A stretch of 64,000 bases of DNA from Mesostigma viride (GCA_009746045.1 RPFO01000667.1:2588317-2652316); one strand, 5' to 3'. Shown: positions 42,702 through 54,393, numbered from the stretch's first letter. Program-made: numbers and translations. Notes: generated by a model not told the origin, from the letters alone.

Positions 42702-45700
42702 TTGCTGGAAGGGCCTGGAGCGGTCCAGGGTGCAGGGCCTGACTTGGGGCGTCAGGACGGCCTGCAGGGAAGCCCTGGAACCTCAGGAGTGGATCATGTG
42801 TCCCCACACACGGTTCAGACGTCTCGCCAGGTCAGTACTGACAGAGTGCTGAGCTATGCTGAGGCTGGCCATAGATTGCATCATATGTTTGGGCATTCTG
42901 GGCAGGCAGCAATGTTTGCTTGGAAGCTAGGTAGGGAGCCTTTGTGGGAGGCATGCCAGGCTGCTGCTGAGAACTGTGGTTGCCAGGAGAATGCTGTTCA
43001 CCCACCTCAGTCCCATGCTAGGGAGCCTGCTAGGGAGCGTGGCGACATCCAGATGGATATCCAGCATATCAGGGGCTTGTATATATTGGTGGGGGTGGAC
43101 AGGTTCAGCAGATACAGGCTGATAGACGTTCTGCCTGGTATGCAGGAGCACCACTTGTTGTTGGGTATGAAGGCCCTGATCCCAGGCTTTGGGGTGTGCA
43201 AGAGTGTGCAGGCAGACTTGCAGTTTGACTGTTTGCTCAAGCATCAGGACCAGCTGCCTTGTAAGCTGGTAGTAGTCCCCAGGGAGAGTCATGGGCAGCA
43301 AGGGGCTGTAGAGAGATCCATACGTGAAGTGAAGACAGTGGTGCTAGCAGCAGAGTCAGTGCCACTTGTGGCATCTGCCTTAGAGAGGGCAGCCTGGTGT
43401 AAGGGGATAGAAGAGCAGCTGAACCACAGGGTTAACTATTACTTTGATGGTGTGGCTGTCTCTCCCCTGGCCCTGCAGTATAGCTTGTTGCCTGAGAACG
43501 TGGTGCAGGCCAGTCTTAGGAAGGCAGATAGGTTATTTGCCCAGCTGAGACGTAAGGACAAGAACTGGAATGTGCTGAGGCCTCAGGTGGGGCTGAAGGT
43601 CAGGATGTGGAAGGAACCATCTATTCCAGGCAAGCGGGGGAAGTGGCAGGATGGGGTTGTCACTCGTGTGGAAGAAGCTAACAGATCTTGCCTGGTGGCT
43701 TTGGAAAAGGATCCAAGGCACGTGTACAGGTTGTCCTGGGCTCATGTCAAGGAAAGAAGGCCACATGCAATCTGGCCTGCAGACGGGCCAGGCCCTCCCA
43801 GCTGGGTTGAGGAGCCAGGCCAGAGCCAGGCAGCAGCAGCTAACAATCCTCTGGTGGTGGATGATGGTCTGTCCCTGCTGGAAGATGACGAGCAGGAGGA
43901 GGCTGCTGAAGCAACTGTCACAAGGCCAGAGGGGACGGGGCAGCCACCTAAGGCCCGGGGGCCTCTCATGGCGGACGTCATCCGAGCACTCATGCGCAGC
44001 AAACATGATCCCAAGGTATCCAAGCTCACGGGGTGGGGGTCGTGCTGGGCAGCTACAATGGAGGTAGATACCAACTCACAGGTGTCTGTCATCAGGGAAG
44101 AGGATGCTGTAGGCTTACAGATGTCCCATCCCAGTTGCCTTGCTGTGTCTGATTTCTCAGGAAAGGTGTCCATGAAGATCCTTGGGGAAGTGAGTGTGCC
44201 TATCTTAGGGGTGCCCACCACGTTCTGTGTGGTAGAGGGCTATCAGGGGCCTGCCATTCTGGGTCAGAACTTCTTGTGCATGCCAGGGGTTACTTTGACC
44301 TCTGATGAGTTGGCACTAGAAGGCAGGGGCAGCCTCCCCCTTGAAAGATATCACTATTCCCAGGGTCTTGCAGTGGCGGTGAAGGCTGTTAGGAGTCAGC
44401 CAGCTGAGGGTCCTCAGAGTCAGGAGCCCATAGCTGAGGACTTGTTGATAATCCCAACCACCTTTGATCCAAGGCAGTTAGGGGTAAACAGGTACCAGAT
44501 AGCTGCTCACAGTCCTATTCCCTGGCGCCAGCTAGTCGAGATGATGCAGAGCCCCAAGATGGCTAAGGCATGGACTCTTGGCTTTGTTGCTTCTGGGCAT
44601 GAGTGGATAGTTTCCAACTGTGCAGAACCTGTGGATGAGCTGCCAGAAGTTCACCAGCTGCTCAGATTGATGTTTGTCCTCAAGCTCAAGGAGGTAGATG
44701 GTGTCCAGGTGCCACATGTCAGACCAGTTGTAACCGAGTATCATGGCACTGGCCAGTTGTTAGATGAGGAGCTCTATACTCCAGGGATGCTGCATGACAC
44801 GTGGAGGATTCTGCTGTGTATATTTCTGTCTTTTCTGGTTAAGGGTGTGCCCTATAGCTCTGTGCTGATTGATTTCAAGAGGGCTTTTCTCAAGGGTGAC
44901 CAAGATCAGGCTAGGCAGACTTGGAGAGATATCCCTCCTTTCTTTGTGACTGTACCTGCTGTATGGAGAGCAGAGATAAAGGCCAGGTACCTGAGAATTC
45001 TGAAAGGGTTGGAAGGTCTCAGGTCCAGTCCCATTATCTGGAGAAAGAGCCTAGAGAAATTCTTGAAGAATACTTGTGGGTTTTCTGTGTCTCCAGTGGA
45101 TCCCTGTTTGTTCCAAGGGTCCACAATGGCCTTCCTGTCTTTGCCTCACTGCATGGTGATGACCTGCATCTCATAGGTCCACCAGACTGGGTTGAGGCTG
45201 TCTTGGCTAAGATCCAGAAGCGGTTTGAGCTGGGTAAGATACAGCACATGGTGGAGAATGAGCCTATGGTCTTCTGTGGCATGCAGGCTACGTTGTTCCA
45301 AGCCAAGGGCTCGTGGTTCATCAGGATGGAGGGTGGTAAGGACTACCCACAGCAGATTGTGATGCATTGCAGGAGCCCATCACGCAGGCTAGGTGTGCTA
45401 CCATCAGGGGCATGCTGGCATGGCTTGCAAGTATATGTGCCCCTGACTTGCTGGTTCTGAGTCGACTTACTGATTCCCAGCTGGTTGAGGTGGGTGCTGA
45501 GAGTGTGGTGCAGGCTGTCATGATGTCTCCCCCTCTCATACTGGGTCCTGTGGATTTGTACAAGCCCCTTGACATGGTTCTCTATGTGGACAGTTCTATG
45601 GATAATAGGAAGGTCACAGAGGTCAGGGGCAGGGCAGCAGCATTAGTTACCCTGGAGCAAGATCACACCTCACTTGTTACCTGGTACAGTCGGTTGCAGA

Positions 45701-46059
45701 ACAGGGTTACACCCAGCAGTGATATTGCTGAGTGCAGGGCAATCTGTGAAGGGCTGCATACTGCTCTTTACTTGAGGGAGCTCTTCTACCAGCTATGTCA
45801 AGTGGCTTCCTGTAGGTTGCAGCTGCACACACTGGTGAGGACTGATAGCATGGGCATGGTGCAATTTGTGCACAGGCAGCTGGCCAGGAGCAGGGACCTT
45901 GACTACTTGTTGCTCAAGGAGATGTCCTACCTAGCTCACATTGAACATGTGCCTGGTGTGGACAACCCTGCAGATGCCCTCACCAAGCTGGAGGAGAAGG
46001 CGGAGAGGCAGTACCCCCTGCTCCGTGGGCTCATGGACCCCTTACACGGGCGGCCATAG
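42702..46059 (+). pseudogene. pol: element Y pol: integrase, protease-like, RT, RNase H
   Basis: The first frame (42702-45176, up to 824 codons; the ATG chosen is only the first one) holds the integrase finger (HHMFGHSGQ ... CGCQ), MDIQHIRGLYILVGVDRF, VQADLQFDC and HGQQGAVERSIREVK, then an SH3-like tail (GLKVRMWKEPS). A protease-like domain follows at residue about 450-530: MEVDTNSQVSVIR (Asp codon 44067), ILGEVSVPILG, AILGQNFL. RT starts with VLIDFKRAFLKGD, GLRSSPIIWRK, DPCLFQGS. A frame change near 45130 leads to HGDD (45152-45163), and a second near 45365 to RNase H with YVDSSMDN, SSDIAECRAI, RTDSMGMV, GVDNPADALTK. The stop is at 46059. Confidence 0.9.
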
Positions 46060-47059
46060 AGACCAGGCCTTGCTTCAGCTTGGGTGCCCCCAGTGGGCTG
46101 CTTGACCAAAGTACCAAGTGGTGACTGGTGCTTACTGGTTGACAGCCGGTCCTTCAGGGTTAGGTACACCCTCCTGGACAGGAGTTGGTGTGGAATGTCA
46201 CTCCTACCAGCTGAGAATCATGCCTGGCCCTCCCCATGGGGTTCAGAAGAGTCGCCAGGACTTAAGTCGACGCCTTTGGCCTCAAACAGTTAGGCCATGC
46301 AAGGGCAACCCGAATGCTGGTTCTTACAGGTTGCTGTATATATGTTTTCTAGTGCTTGTTTCCAACCTGTTGCTAATAAAGAACCTGGTTGTGTGACCAT
46401 GTGGAACATGGTTGCCAGGGGCCACATTCTGGGTTATATAATGCTTGAATAAAACATAATCATGTCTCTCTCATGTTGTTTCATGGTTGTAATGTTTCTC
46501 TTGTGAAGTTCCAGGTCACCTATAAACCTGGAGGTTGGGGTGGGGTTCAATTCCCCAGCAGAGCCACAGCCTGGCATGAGTGATTCCTGGGCTTAACACC
46601 CAGTGAAGACATGGGCTCCCCAATGAGGCAGTATTTGTATAGGTGCTACCTGAGTCTCTTTGAGCATAAAAGGGAAAGGCTGGCCAAGGCGGGCGCCATA
46701 AGAACGGGCGCCTGTGATAACTGTGAAAGATCAGGAACTCACAATAATACGTTCTTGGCATCCTTTAATCCCAGCCATTGGACTAGGTAATGTGCCTTGA
46801 CTTTAATCTAACACCAAGTTCCCAAGGAAAGGTTGGGAGCTGACCAAGGGGTCAGGGGATAACCTGGGGTGACCTCTGATTCACTGGCCAGTACACCTAG
46901 CCTGGTCCAAGGGCGTATATGTTGTTACCCAAAGGAGGCAGGACCTGGGCCCTATCAGGTCTGATCAACCCAAGGGACCAAGCGGTCTGTGGCTGAGTGA
47001 GCACAAGCAAGGTTAGGCTTGTTTCAAGCTGGTCCAGCTCCAAAAGAAGAAAGGGTTGG
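46060..47059 (+). other. 3' non-coding region of element Y
   Basis: 1 kb without a gene. Motifs: AATAAA near 46376, T-arm-like hairpin GGGGTTCAATTCCCC (46542-46556), paired GGGCGCC (46691-46712), polypurine tract just before 47060. The arrangement parallels element X. Confidence 0.65.
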
Positions 47060-48488
47060 AGTTAGCATTTTGGGCAACCAATATGCTAAGTGGATACAGT
47101 TTGGAAAGACCTTTCCAACGCCGTGCTGACCGCCTGAAACAGACAAGGGACAAGAAAGATATCAAGTCCCGAAGTCCTAGCCATCCGTGGCCGACTAGGG
47201 TGCAGTCCTCTGGTGTAGTGGACAGGACACGTGGCAGGCCGTGCCTGCACAGGCTTAGCCTGTCTATCACGTGACTGTGGTCCACGTAGCATTACAATTC
47301 GTTCAAGTGGCCCGCCGGAGCGGCTGTACAATTTTTCCCAGTGAGCGCGCTGCCAAGTGTACTTGTGGGCAAATTTTTAGGTGCCCCGTCACTTCGAGGT
47401 ACTAAAAATTAGGCTACGGTACGAATTCAGCGAATTTCAGCGAATTTTCAGTCGAACCAAAGGAAGTGACGCCAACTACCAAAAAGTTTCCGTTACGAAT
47501 TTTCAGCCCAACACTCGCGCAAAATGAAGTGACGGCAACTACCAAAAAGTTTCCGTTACGAATTTTCACTCCCACACGTTTGCACAAAAGGAAGTGACGG
47601 CAACTACCAAAAAGTTTCCGTTACGAATTTTCAGTCCCACACTTCGCGCAAATTTTAGTAGGGCTGCACGCAAGCTACCTTTCAAAATTTTGCGCTAGTA
47701 TGGAACGCATTTCATTCGTCTGGAGGAACGCTGCCCGCCAACTACCCCCGTTCAGAAAGTTCCGCCGAAATTTACCCGAGATTTGGAAATCTGAACGTCC
47801 GCGCAAATTTTAGTAGGGCTGCACGCAAGCTACCTTTCAAAATTTTGCGCAAGTATGGAACGCAATTCATTCGTCCGGAGGAATGCTGCTCGTCAACTGC
47901 CCCCGTTCAGAAAGTTGCGCCGAACTTTACTTGAGATTTGGAAATCTGAACGTGCGGTTGGAGTTTCGCGGGGAAACCCAAGTTCCCAAGTAATTCACCA
48001 ATGACGCGCTTCGAACACTTGTCCGCTAAAACCTAAGCAGCCGCTCCGGCTGGCCACTTAAACGAAACTTGATGGCCAGGAGGAGCAGCAGCCTGTGACT
48101 AGTAGGGTACTGGCACTGGCACAAGGCTGCAAGGATACTAGGCCTTGCAGGCTTGTGACAGGTCCTGTACTTCCTAGGTTGCAGAGTCTAGGCAAATCCA
48201 GTACGTCCTGGCTCTGCGCTGATGCCAGTGGACGTTGTGGATTTGCCTGCACGCCTGCACGTGCCTCGTCATGCCGATGGGAACGAGGAACAACGCAAGG
48301 ATATAGCTTGGTCATGGGGGATGACCAGCTATCTCGGAAAGCACGAACCGTGGGTGCCACCTTGGTCGTGGAAGTGCCCATTGTGGTCGTGGCCTGGTGA
48401 ACAGATTTAAGGTTGCTGCCTTGCAACATTGGCTAAGACGCGCTGTGAAAGACCAAGAGCTCACACCCGTTGGGAGCTCTTTCTAACT
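47060..48488 (+). repeat. 3' LTR of element Y, interrupted
   Basis: 47060-47289 plus 48075-48488 equals the 644 bp 5' LTR; the middle 785 bp is a separate inserted element. Confidence 0.92.
47290..48074. mobile_element. 785 bp inverted-repeat element (MITE-like)
   Basis: It is inserted in the 3' LTR of Y; comparison with the 5' LTR gives exact limits and shows no target duplication. Ends: CATTACAATTCGTTCAAGTG and, inverted, CATCAAGTTTCGTTTAAGTG, both leading into GCCGGAGCGGCTG. Inside are three about 63 bp repeats containing CTACCAAAAAGTTTCCGTTA (47460-47650) and two about 150 bp repeats (about 47645-47955) containing TAGTAGGGCTGCACGCAAGC. No coding. Confidence 0.82.
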
Positions 48489-49199
48489 ACTGCTGGAGGA
48501 TCAGAGGAAGAAAGTGGGGATCCATTGGCAGGATAAATACCAGGGGTGGGAGGTCAAGGGGGACCTGATCCAGAACTTCCTTAACTATTGTAAAATGGTT
48601 GAGGAGGGCAGGGCTCACGGCTTTAATGTTGCTGATAACATAGCCCTGACCAACTGGCTCAAGGTTTCTGGGCTGGATAAGGCGACACGTGGCTCCTTAA
48701 AGGTCATGTGTGCCCCACACTCAACCCTCAAGGCCTACAAGGTCATAATCAAACAAGCACTCGAGGCAGAGGAGCTGTTTGAGGGAGGAGTGCCAGCAGT
48801 GAAGGCTACCCACGCAGGTGGGCGTGCCCAGGGGGCTCCAAGACGTCTGAGGCTGACAGAAGCCAGGGAGGACGAGGGGCAACCATAACAAGCGCAAGGG
48901 CGATCATTCACCCGACTCTGACAGGAGGTCACACTCCAAGTCGGTGTTCAGGCGGGTGGGTGGTAAGCCCAAGCAGGGCAACGCGCCTGACAACGGGGGG
49001 GAGGCCAGGGCAAGTCAAAGATACAATGCTACCTGTGCAAGGGGTGGGGGCATATCAAGAAGGAGTGTCCCAGCTTCAAGAAGTCCCAGGGCCAGGGCAG
49101 CAACAAGAATAACAACAACAACAACAAGAAGAACAACAACAAGTCCCAGGGCCAGCCTTCAAAGGGCAGTCAGCAAGAAGACAACAAGGAGCAGTGACT
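48489..49199 (+). pseudogene. gag: element X gag, 3' part with zinc knuckle
   Basis: Continues gag after element Y: helical capsid-like segment to about 48850, then a basic linker in a shifted frame, and the zinc knuckle CYLCKGWGHIKKEC (49027-49068; CX2CX4HX4C) followed by an Asn/Lys/Gln-rich tail. Two frame changes (near 48850 and 49010) break it. The knuckle binds the genomic RNA in related elements. Confidence 0.75.
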
Positions 49200-49338
49200 G
49201 TCTGAGGCAACCCCTACACACCTTAATTCACCCAGGGGGGAGGCCAGGTGCTCCAATGCAGATTTTATATCTGGGCAACAAGAGGGTGATCTCCAGGTTC
49301 AGGGTGGCCCCAGGTCACCTGGAGAGGTACAGGTTCCT

Positions 49339-52300
49339 ATGAAGACGTCCTTGACAGCTGATGCAGCTGTAAGTATGTCTGACCCTATGCATCCTCGTGC
49401 TGGGCACGAGGGTGGACCTCTCATGTTGAGAGAAACCAATGTACAACCACAGAGGGGTGTGAAGGCCTCTGGTGGTATGCATGTGGTCCCTGCTGGCGGT
49501 CCAGGTGTTGGGCATGAGCAGGGTGACTCAGGCTCTGAGTCAGAACAGGATGGAAGTCAGCATGGTGATGCTGGACAACCTGACAGCACAGTCCTGACTG
49601 TGCCAGGGACTGCTTCCTCTGTGTACCAGGAGTTGGGTGCCCGAATCCACAACATGTTTGGGCATGCCACTTCTCTGTCAAACAACTTTGCCTTCCGTAT
49701 GGGCAGGGCACCCCTTCTTAAGGCGTGTCAGCAAGCTGCCTCACGGTGTAAGTGCCAGTTGTCCTCCAACAAGCCCAGGAAATCACATGCCAAAGCTCTA
49801 CCTCAGAGCATTGGTGATCTACAGTGTGATATCCAACACATCAGGGGCATGCAACTGTTGGTGTGCGTGGACAGGTACACGAAATACAAGGTGCTAGAGC
49901 ATTTACCTTCTATGAAGAACAGGTACTTGCTGGCTGCCCTGCAGAATGTAAGAGCCAAGTTTCCTACCACAAGGATCCAGGTGGACATGCAGTTTCAGCA
50001 TCTCAAGGGTGATCCTACCCTTCCTGAGTTGCTGGTTACACCTAGGGAGGCTCATGGGCAGCAGGGTGCTATCGAGAGGGCAATCCAGGAGGTCAAGAAA
50101 TTGATCATCTCTGAAGACTGGGTACCCTTGTCTGCACCTGCACTTGTCAGGAGTGCATGGCTGAGGAACGTGGAGCAGCAGCTGAACAGCAGGGTTAACT
50201 TCTACTATGATGGAGTTGCTGTCAGCCCAATGGGTCTATATCATGGCCTGTGCCCACCACATGTGCTGGAGGGCTGGAAACATGCTGCACATGTCACCTT
50301 TGCCAAGCTGAGGGAGAAGGACCGGGGTTGGAAGATGCTGGAGCCACAAGTGGGTCAGAAGGTCCTAGCTTGGAAGGAACCTAGCCTTTATGGCAAACGT
50401 GGTAGCTGGAGTCCTGGGGTGGTTACCCAGGTTGATGAAGCTAGCCACGCATGCTTGGTCAGCATGGAGGACGAACCAAAGCATGTGCACCGGCTGAGTT
50501 GGTCATATGTCAAGCCTAACCTGATGAATGAGGGCAGTCAGGCACAAGGCTCACAGGATCTGCAGGATTTTCAGGTCCCAGGTGACATCACTGACGCAAC
50601 GACCACATCTGTTGCAGGGGAATCTGTCAGCCCTGGCCAGGTTGCAGAGGTACTTGTTGAACAGGCTGCAAGGTCAACAGCTGGGGAGTCAACTGTCAAG
50701 CCCAAGGCACTAACCAAGCCCAGGGGGACAAGTTTGGCTGGATTGATTGGGGCTCTACAAAGAGCCAAGAAGCAGCCCAAGGTAGCCAAGCTCAGGTGGC
50801 ATGGCAATCTGGGGCTGGACACTGCCTTAGAGGTAGACACTAATTCTCAGGTTTCCATCATTGGGACCAGGGCTGCAGCAGGGTACAGCATGTCTGAACC
50901 CAGCTATCAGTTTGTGTCTGACTTCAGTGGCGGGGTACACGTGAAGGTACTGGGTGAGGTATTCATTCCTATCCTTGGACAGGACACTGCTTTTTGTGTC
51001 TTGGAGGGCTATCAAGGACCTGCTCTTCTGGGGCAGAATTTCCTATGCCAGGATGGGGTAGTGATCACGTCCTCTCTCCTGACTAAGGAAGGGGCTGGTC
51101 AGGTCCCACTGATTAATTTCAGGACCACTCACCTATCACGTGCAGTAACCAGGACGGTTAAGCGTGTGCAAGTGTGCCAGGGGCAGGAGCCCTTGGTTGA
51201 TGACCTCATATTGCCAGCTGCTAGTCATCCAAGCAGTTTGGGCATTGGTCCTCACTCACTTGCTGGACACAGCCCTATCAACTACCAAGGCCTGGTGAAG
51301 CTCATGTCCTCTCCCATTATGTGTCCCCAGGTCACACTGGGTCTGATTAAATCTGGGGAGGACTGGATCTCCAAGAAATGCGTGGAACCTGTCAATGACC
51401 TGCCTCCTGCACGACGTCTACTCAAGCTCAAGTTTGTCATCAAGATGAAGGAGGTGGACGGGGTCAAGGTACCACATGTCAGGCCAGTGCTGAATGAGTT
51501 CAAGGGTACTGGTGAGTGCACTGCTGAGGAGTTGTATACCCCTGGCATGTTGCATGACACTTGGAGGCTGCTGCTGTGTGTATTTCTAGGCCTTCTCAAC
51601 AAGGGCTTGGACTATGGCTCAGTGGTGGTAGACTTCAAGAGGGCATTTCTGGAGGGGATGCAGATGTGGCACAGGAAAAGTGGGAGGGCAAGACGCCTTT
51701 CTATGTTAGGGTGCCTGCTGTATGGAAAAGGGACATCCACACGGAGTTCCTTAAAATCCTCAAGGGCCTGGAGGGCCTGAGGTCAAGTCCAATAATCTGG
51801 AGGGAGACTCTCAACCGTTTCCTGAAGGAGCATTGCAACTTGAAGGTCTCTCCTGTAGACCCCTGTCTGTTTCTGGGGCAATGGGAAGGCCTACCAGTGT
51901 ATGCTTCGCTGCACGGGGATGACCTACATCTGATAGCTCCCACGTCGTGGCTTAAGGAGCTGATCTCCATCATTAAGTCCAAGTTTCCTCTGGGTAGGGA
52001 GCAATGGCAGGTGGAGAATGAGCCTCTGCTGTTTGTGGGCATGGAGGCCACACTGGTGAAGAAGAGGGGGAGTGGCGTATGCTGCTGGTGGGGGGCAATG
52101 ATTATCAAGAGACCCTCATTAGCAAGCTTCCTCCAACCATCACACAGGCACTGTGTCCCATGGTGAGGGGCATGGTTGCTTGGGTGGCAGGCATTTCCAG
52201 GCCAGACCTTATGGTCATAGCCAGGTTGCCTGATGACATGCTGGTGGAGCTAGGGTCTGCCAAGGTGGCTGATCAGGTCAGGGCTTCATCTGGCATTCTG

Positions 52301-52822
52301 TTGTCTGCAGTGGATTTATCACAACCCATTTGCATGGAGCTGTATGTGGATAGCTCAATGGACAGCAGGCAGGTCTCCAAGGTCAGGGGCAGGGCTGCAG
52401 GGCTCTTTGTGCTCAGACAGGAAGGCCTGGGGAGTTTGGTGAGCTGGTTTAGTCGCCTGCACAAACGGGTGGCTGTCAGCAGTGATGTGGCAGAATGCAG
52501 GGCTATTTGTGAAGGCATTCACACAAGCCTTTATCTGAAGGAGTTGCTTCATCAGATGACTTCTAACACTCCTTGGCCACTTCAGGTTACCACTCTTCTA
52601 AAAACAGACTCCATGGGGATGGTGCAGTTTGTGCACAGGCAGATGGCCAGAAGTAGGGACTTGGATTATCTCCTTCTTAAGGAGTTGTCCTCCTTGGCCA
52701 ATATTGAGCATATCCCTGGGGTTGACAATCCTGCTGATGCTTTGACCAAGCTAGTGCAGAAGGCAGCAGTGCAATACAAGGTTCTTCAGTCTCTGATGGA
52801 CCCATCTCAGCAAGCTGTCTAA
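49339..52822 (+). pseudogene. pol: element X pol: integrase, protease-like, RT, RNase H
   Basis: The first frame (49339-51780) has the integrase zinc region (HNMFGHATS ... CKC), catalytic-type residues in CDIQHIRGMQLLVCVDRY, IQVDMQFQH and HGQQGAIERAIQEVK, and an SH3-like tail (VGQKVLAWKEPS, HRLSWSYVK). A retropepsin-like domain follows at about residue 500: ALEVDTNSQVSIIG (Asp codon 50836) and VLGEVFIPILGQ, ALLGQNFL. RT then starts with VVVDFKRAFLEG. After a frame change near 51660 come GLRSSPIIWRE, DPCLFLGQ and HGDD (51912-51923). RNase H is in a third frame from 52079: YVDSSMDSR, SSDVAECRAI, LKTDSMGMV, GVDNPADALTK. DTN replaces DTG. Confidence 0.88.
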
Positions 52823-53771
52823 GCTGGTGCATGGTTATAGGGCATTGGAGAGCAGATTGTGTGGTAGTGTCAGCATTGTGACTGGCATAATACCTGTATT
52901 TTAGTCTGTACTAAGGCTCATGGACCATGGTACACTCACTCTGATTTTAATCAGGATACAGCCAGGTTTTGGCTGGGGTTCATGCTGTTGACTACACAAG
53001 GTTGACAGGTCCATTACAGACCATGTATTCTATTTTAAAAGAAATGTATATTTGTACATACCTCTCACAATGGTCTGGGAACCTTTATTCTGGGGTTTAT
53101 AGGGCGGGGTTCGATTCCCTGGTATTATGTTTCTACAAGCTGGCCTGTTCAGGTGTTTGCCTGTTCAGACTTCCCTAGTTCCCCAGGGCAGGATTTAATT
53201 GTTGCCTATGTGTTTCATTTTGTCATTTGTTTGCTGTGGCAGTTTACCATCTGGCAAGTAGACGGGCGCCGTAAGACGGGCGCCAATAGACCCCTGTTGA
53301 GAGAATGACAGGCAAACTATTGTAATACGCCTTACTTTGTCAAGTGGTATTTTAATTGTCATGGATTTATTGTACTTATATTGAATATGTACTGGGTTTT
53401 ATGGGATTAGTATCTGGGATTAATGTAACTCACCGCCAGAAGGTCATTGTACTGGAGGCTCTACCGAGGTGATGGGATTAATTCCTGGAGAAGACCTCAT
53501 AGAATTAACCTGTATGTATTTAATTTTGTGTGTTCTAATATCTGGTGGTACTCTGTAATGCCACTTCCATAGGTTTTTATCCATTTCTCATGGAATGGTT
53601 TTCCCTGTGGCAGATCTGTTTCTTTTCCAGTTCCTTAAAAGAAAAGGCTGGGGGAATGGCAATGGCCATTAAAGACATCTGTTCAAGCTTCAAGCTGGAG
53701 TGAAGGACATTTCAAGCTACTTCAAGGGTCCCTGGCAGGGGATGTGATCCCTAAAGAAAAGAAGGGATTGG
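52823..53771 (+). other. 3' non-coding region of element X
   Basis: Just under 1 kb without a gene. It contains a tRNA T-arm-like hairpin GGGGTTCGATTCCCT (53106-53120), a paired GGGCGCC motif (53264-53284), and the polypurine tract before the LTR. Element Y has the same set of motifs at matching places. Confidence 0.65.
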
Positions 53772-54388
53772 AGTTAACGTAAAGGATTTACGTTAGATGG
53801 ATAGAGATTGTTACGCTCTTTCCAACGGCACCTTGAACGCCTCATTTGGTTAAGGAACGTAAAAGTTATGACGTTTCCTAGGCTGTGCCGACAGTACCCG
53901 GCGCGCCACTGTGGGCGCGTACGGACACAGGATGTACAAGTGTCACTTTGATAGTCCGCAGGACGTTGACAGGACTTGTACAGGACTTGATGGTCAATTG
54001 ATAGGTAGGCGCGCTGTAGCGCGCCAGGACCTATGAGACAATTGATGTTGAGTAGTGTACGGATAGGTCCACAGGACTAGCCGTATGGACAATTGATAGA
54101 TCTCCGCGCCAAAGGCGTGCCAGAGCTCTGTGTAATCAATTGATTGACAGTTCAGCTGTGACAGTGCAGCTGAATACTTGGACGCGTCCCTAACAACCTA
54201 TATGTGTGACTTGGTCGCACCGGGACGCTAGTTCTTGCGTGCACGTTCTCTTGGCACTGCGACCCTGTCGTCTGTGCTGCGTGCAGTCTTGGAAGTGACG
54301 TGACTTACGTCTGTGTTTCCTGTTATTAATAAAGGCAACTTCCTGCAAGAACCATGGCGGAATTCGTGGCATTCACTCTCATACAACT
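53772..54388 (+). repeat. 3' LTR of element X
   Basis: 617 bp copy of the 5' LTR, preceded by a clear polypurine tract (about 53754-53771) and followed by the ATATC duplication. Confidence 0.92.
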
Positions 54389-54393
54389 ATATC

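Larger units (their letters stand above)
37688..48488 (+). mobile_element. copia-like LTR retrotransposon Y (nested in gag of X)
   Basis: Bounded by LTRs 37688-38331 and 47060-48488 (the second carries a 785 bp insertion) and by the duplication ACTGC (37683-37687 and 48489-48493). The LTRs begin AGTTAGC and end CTAACT. Inside are an upstream ORF, gag split by a palindromic-repeat array, and integrase - protease-like - RT - RNase H, then a polypurine tract AAAAGAAGAAAGGGTTGG. Apart from the insertion the LTRs look nearly identical, so the insertion is recent. Confidence 0.92.
35758..54388 (+). mobile_element. copia-like LTR retrotransposon X (carries nested element Y)
   Basis: LTRs of 617 bp (35758-36374 and 53772-54388) differ at about one base (near 35811/53825), and are flanked by ATATC (35753-35757 and 54389-54393). 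The inner region has an extra 5' ORF, gag (split by Y), and integrase - protease-like - RT - RNase H. The purine tract AAAGAAAAGAAGGGATTGG precedes the 3' LTR. LTR ends are AGTTAACG...CAACT. Without Y the element would be about 7.8 kb. Confidence 0.92.

Noticed and set aside
46542..46556. tRNA gene suggested by a perfect T-arm.
   Set aside because: No acceptor, D or anticodon arm can be formed around it; same at 53106.
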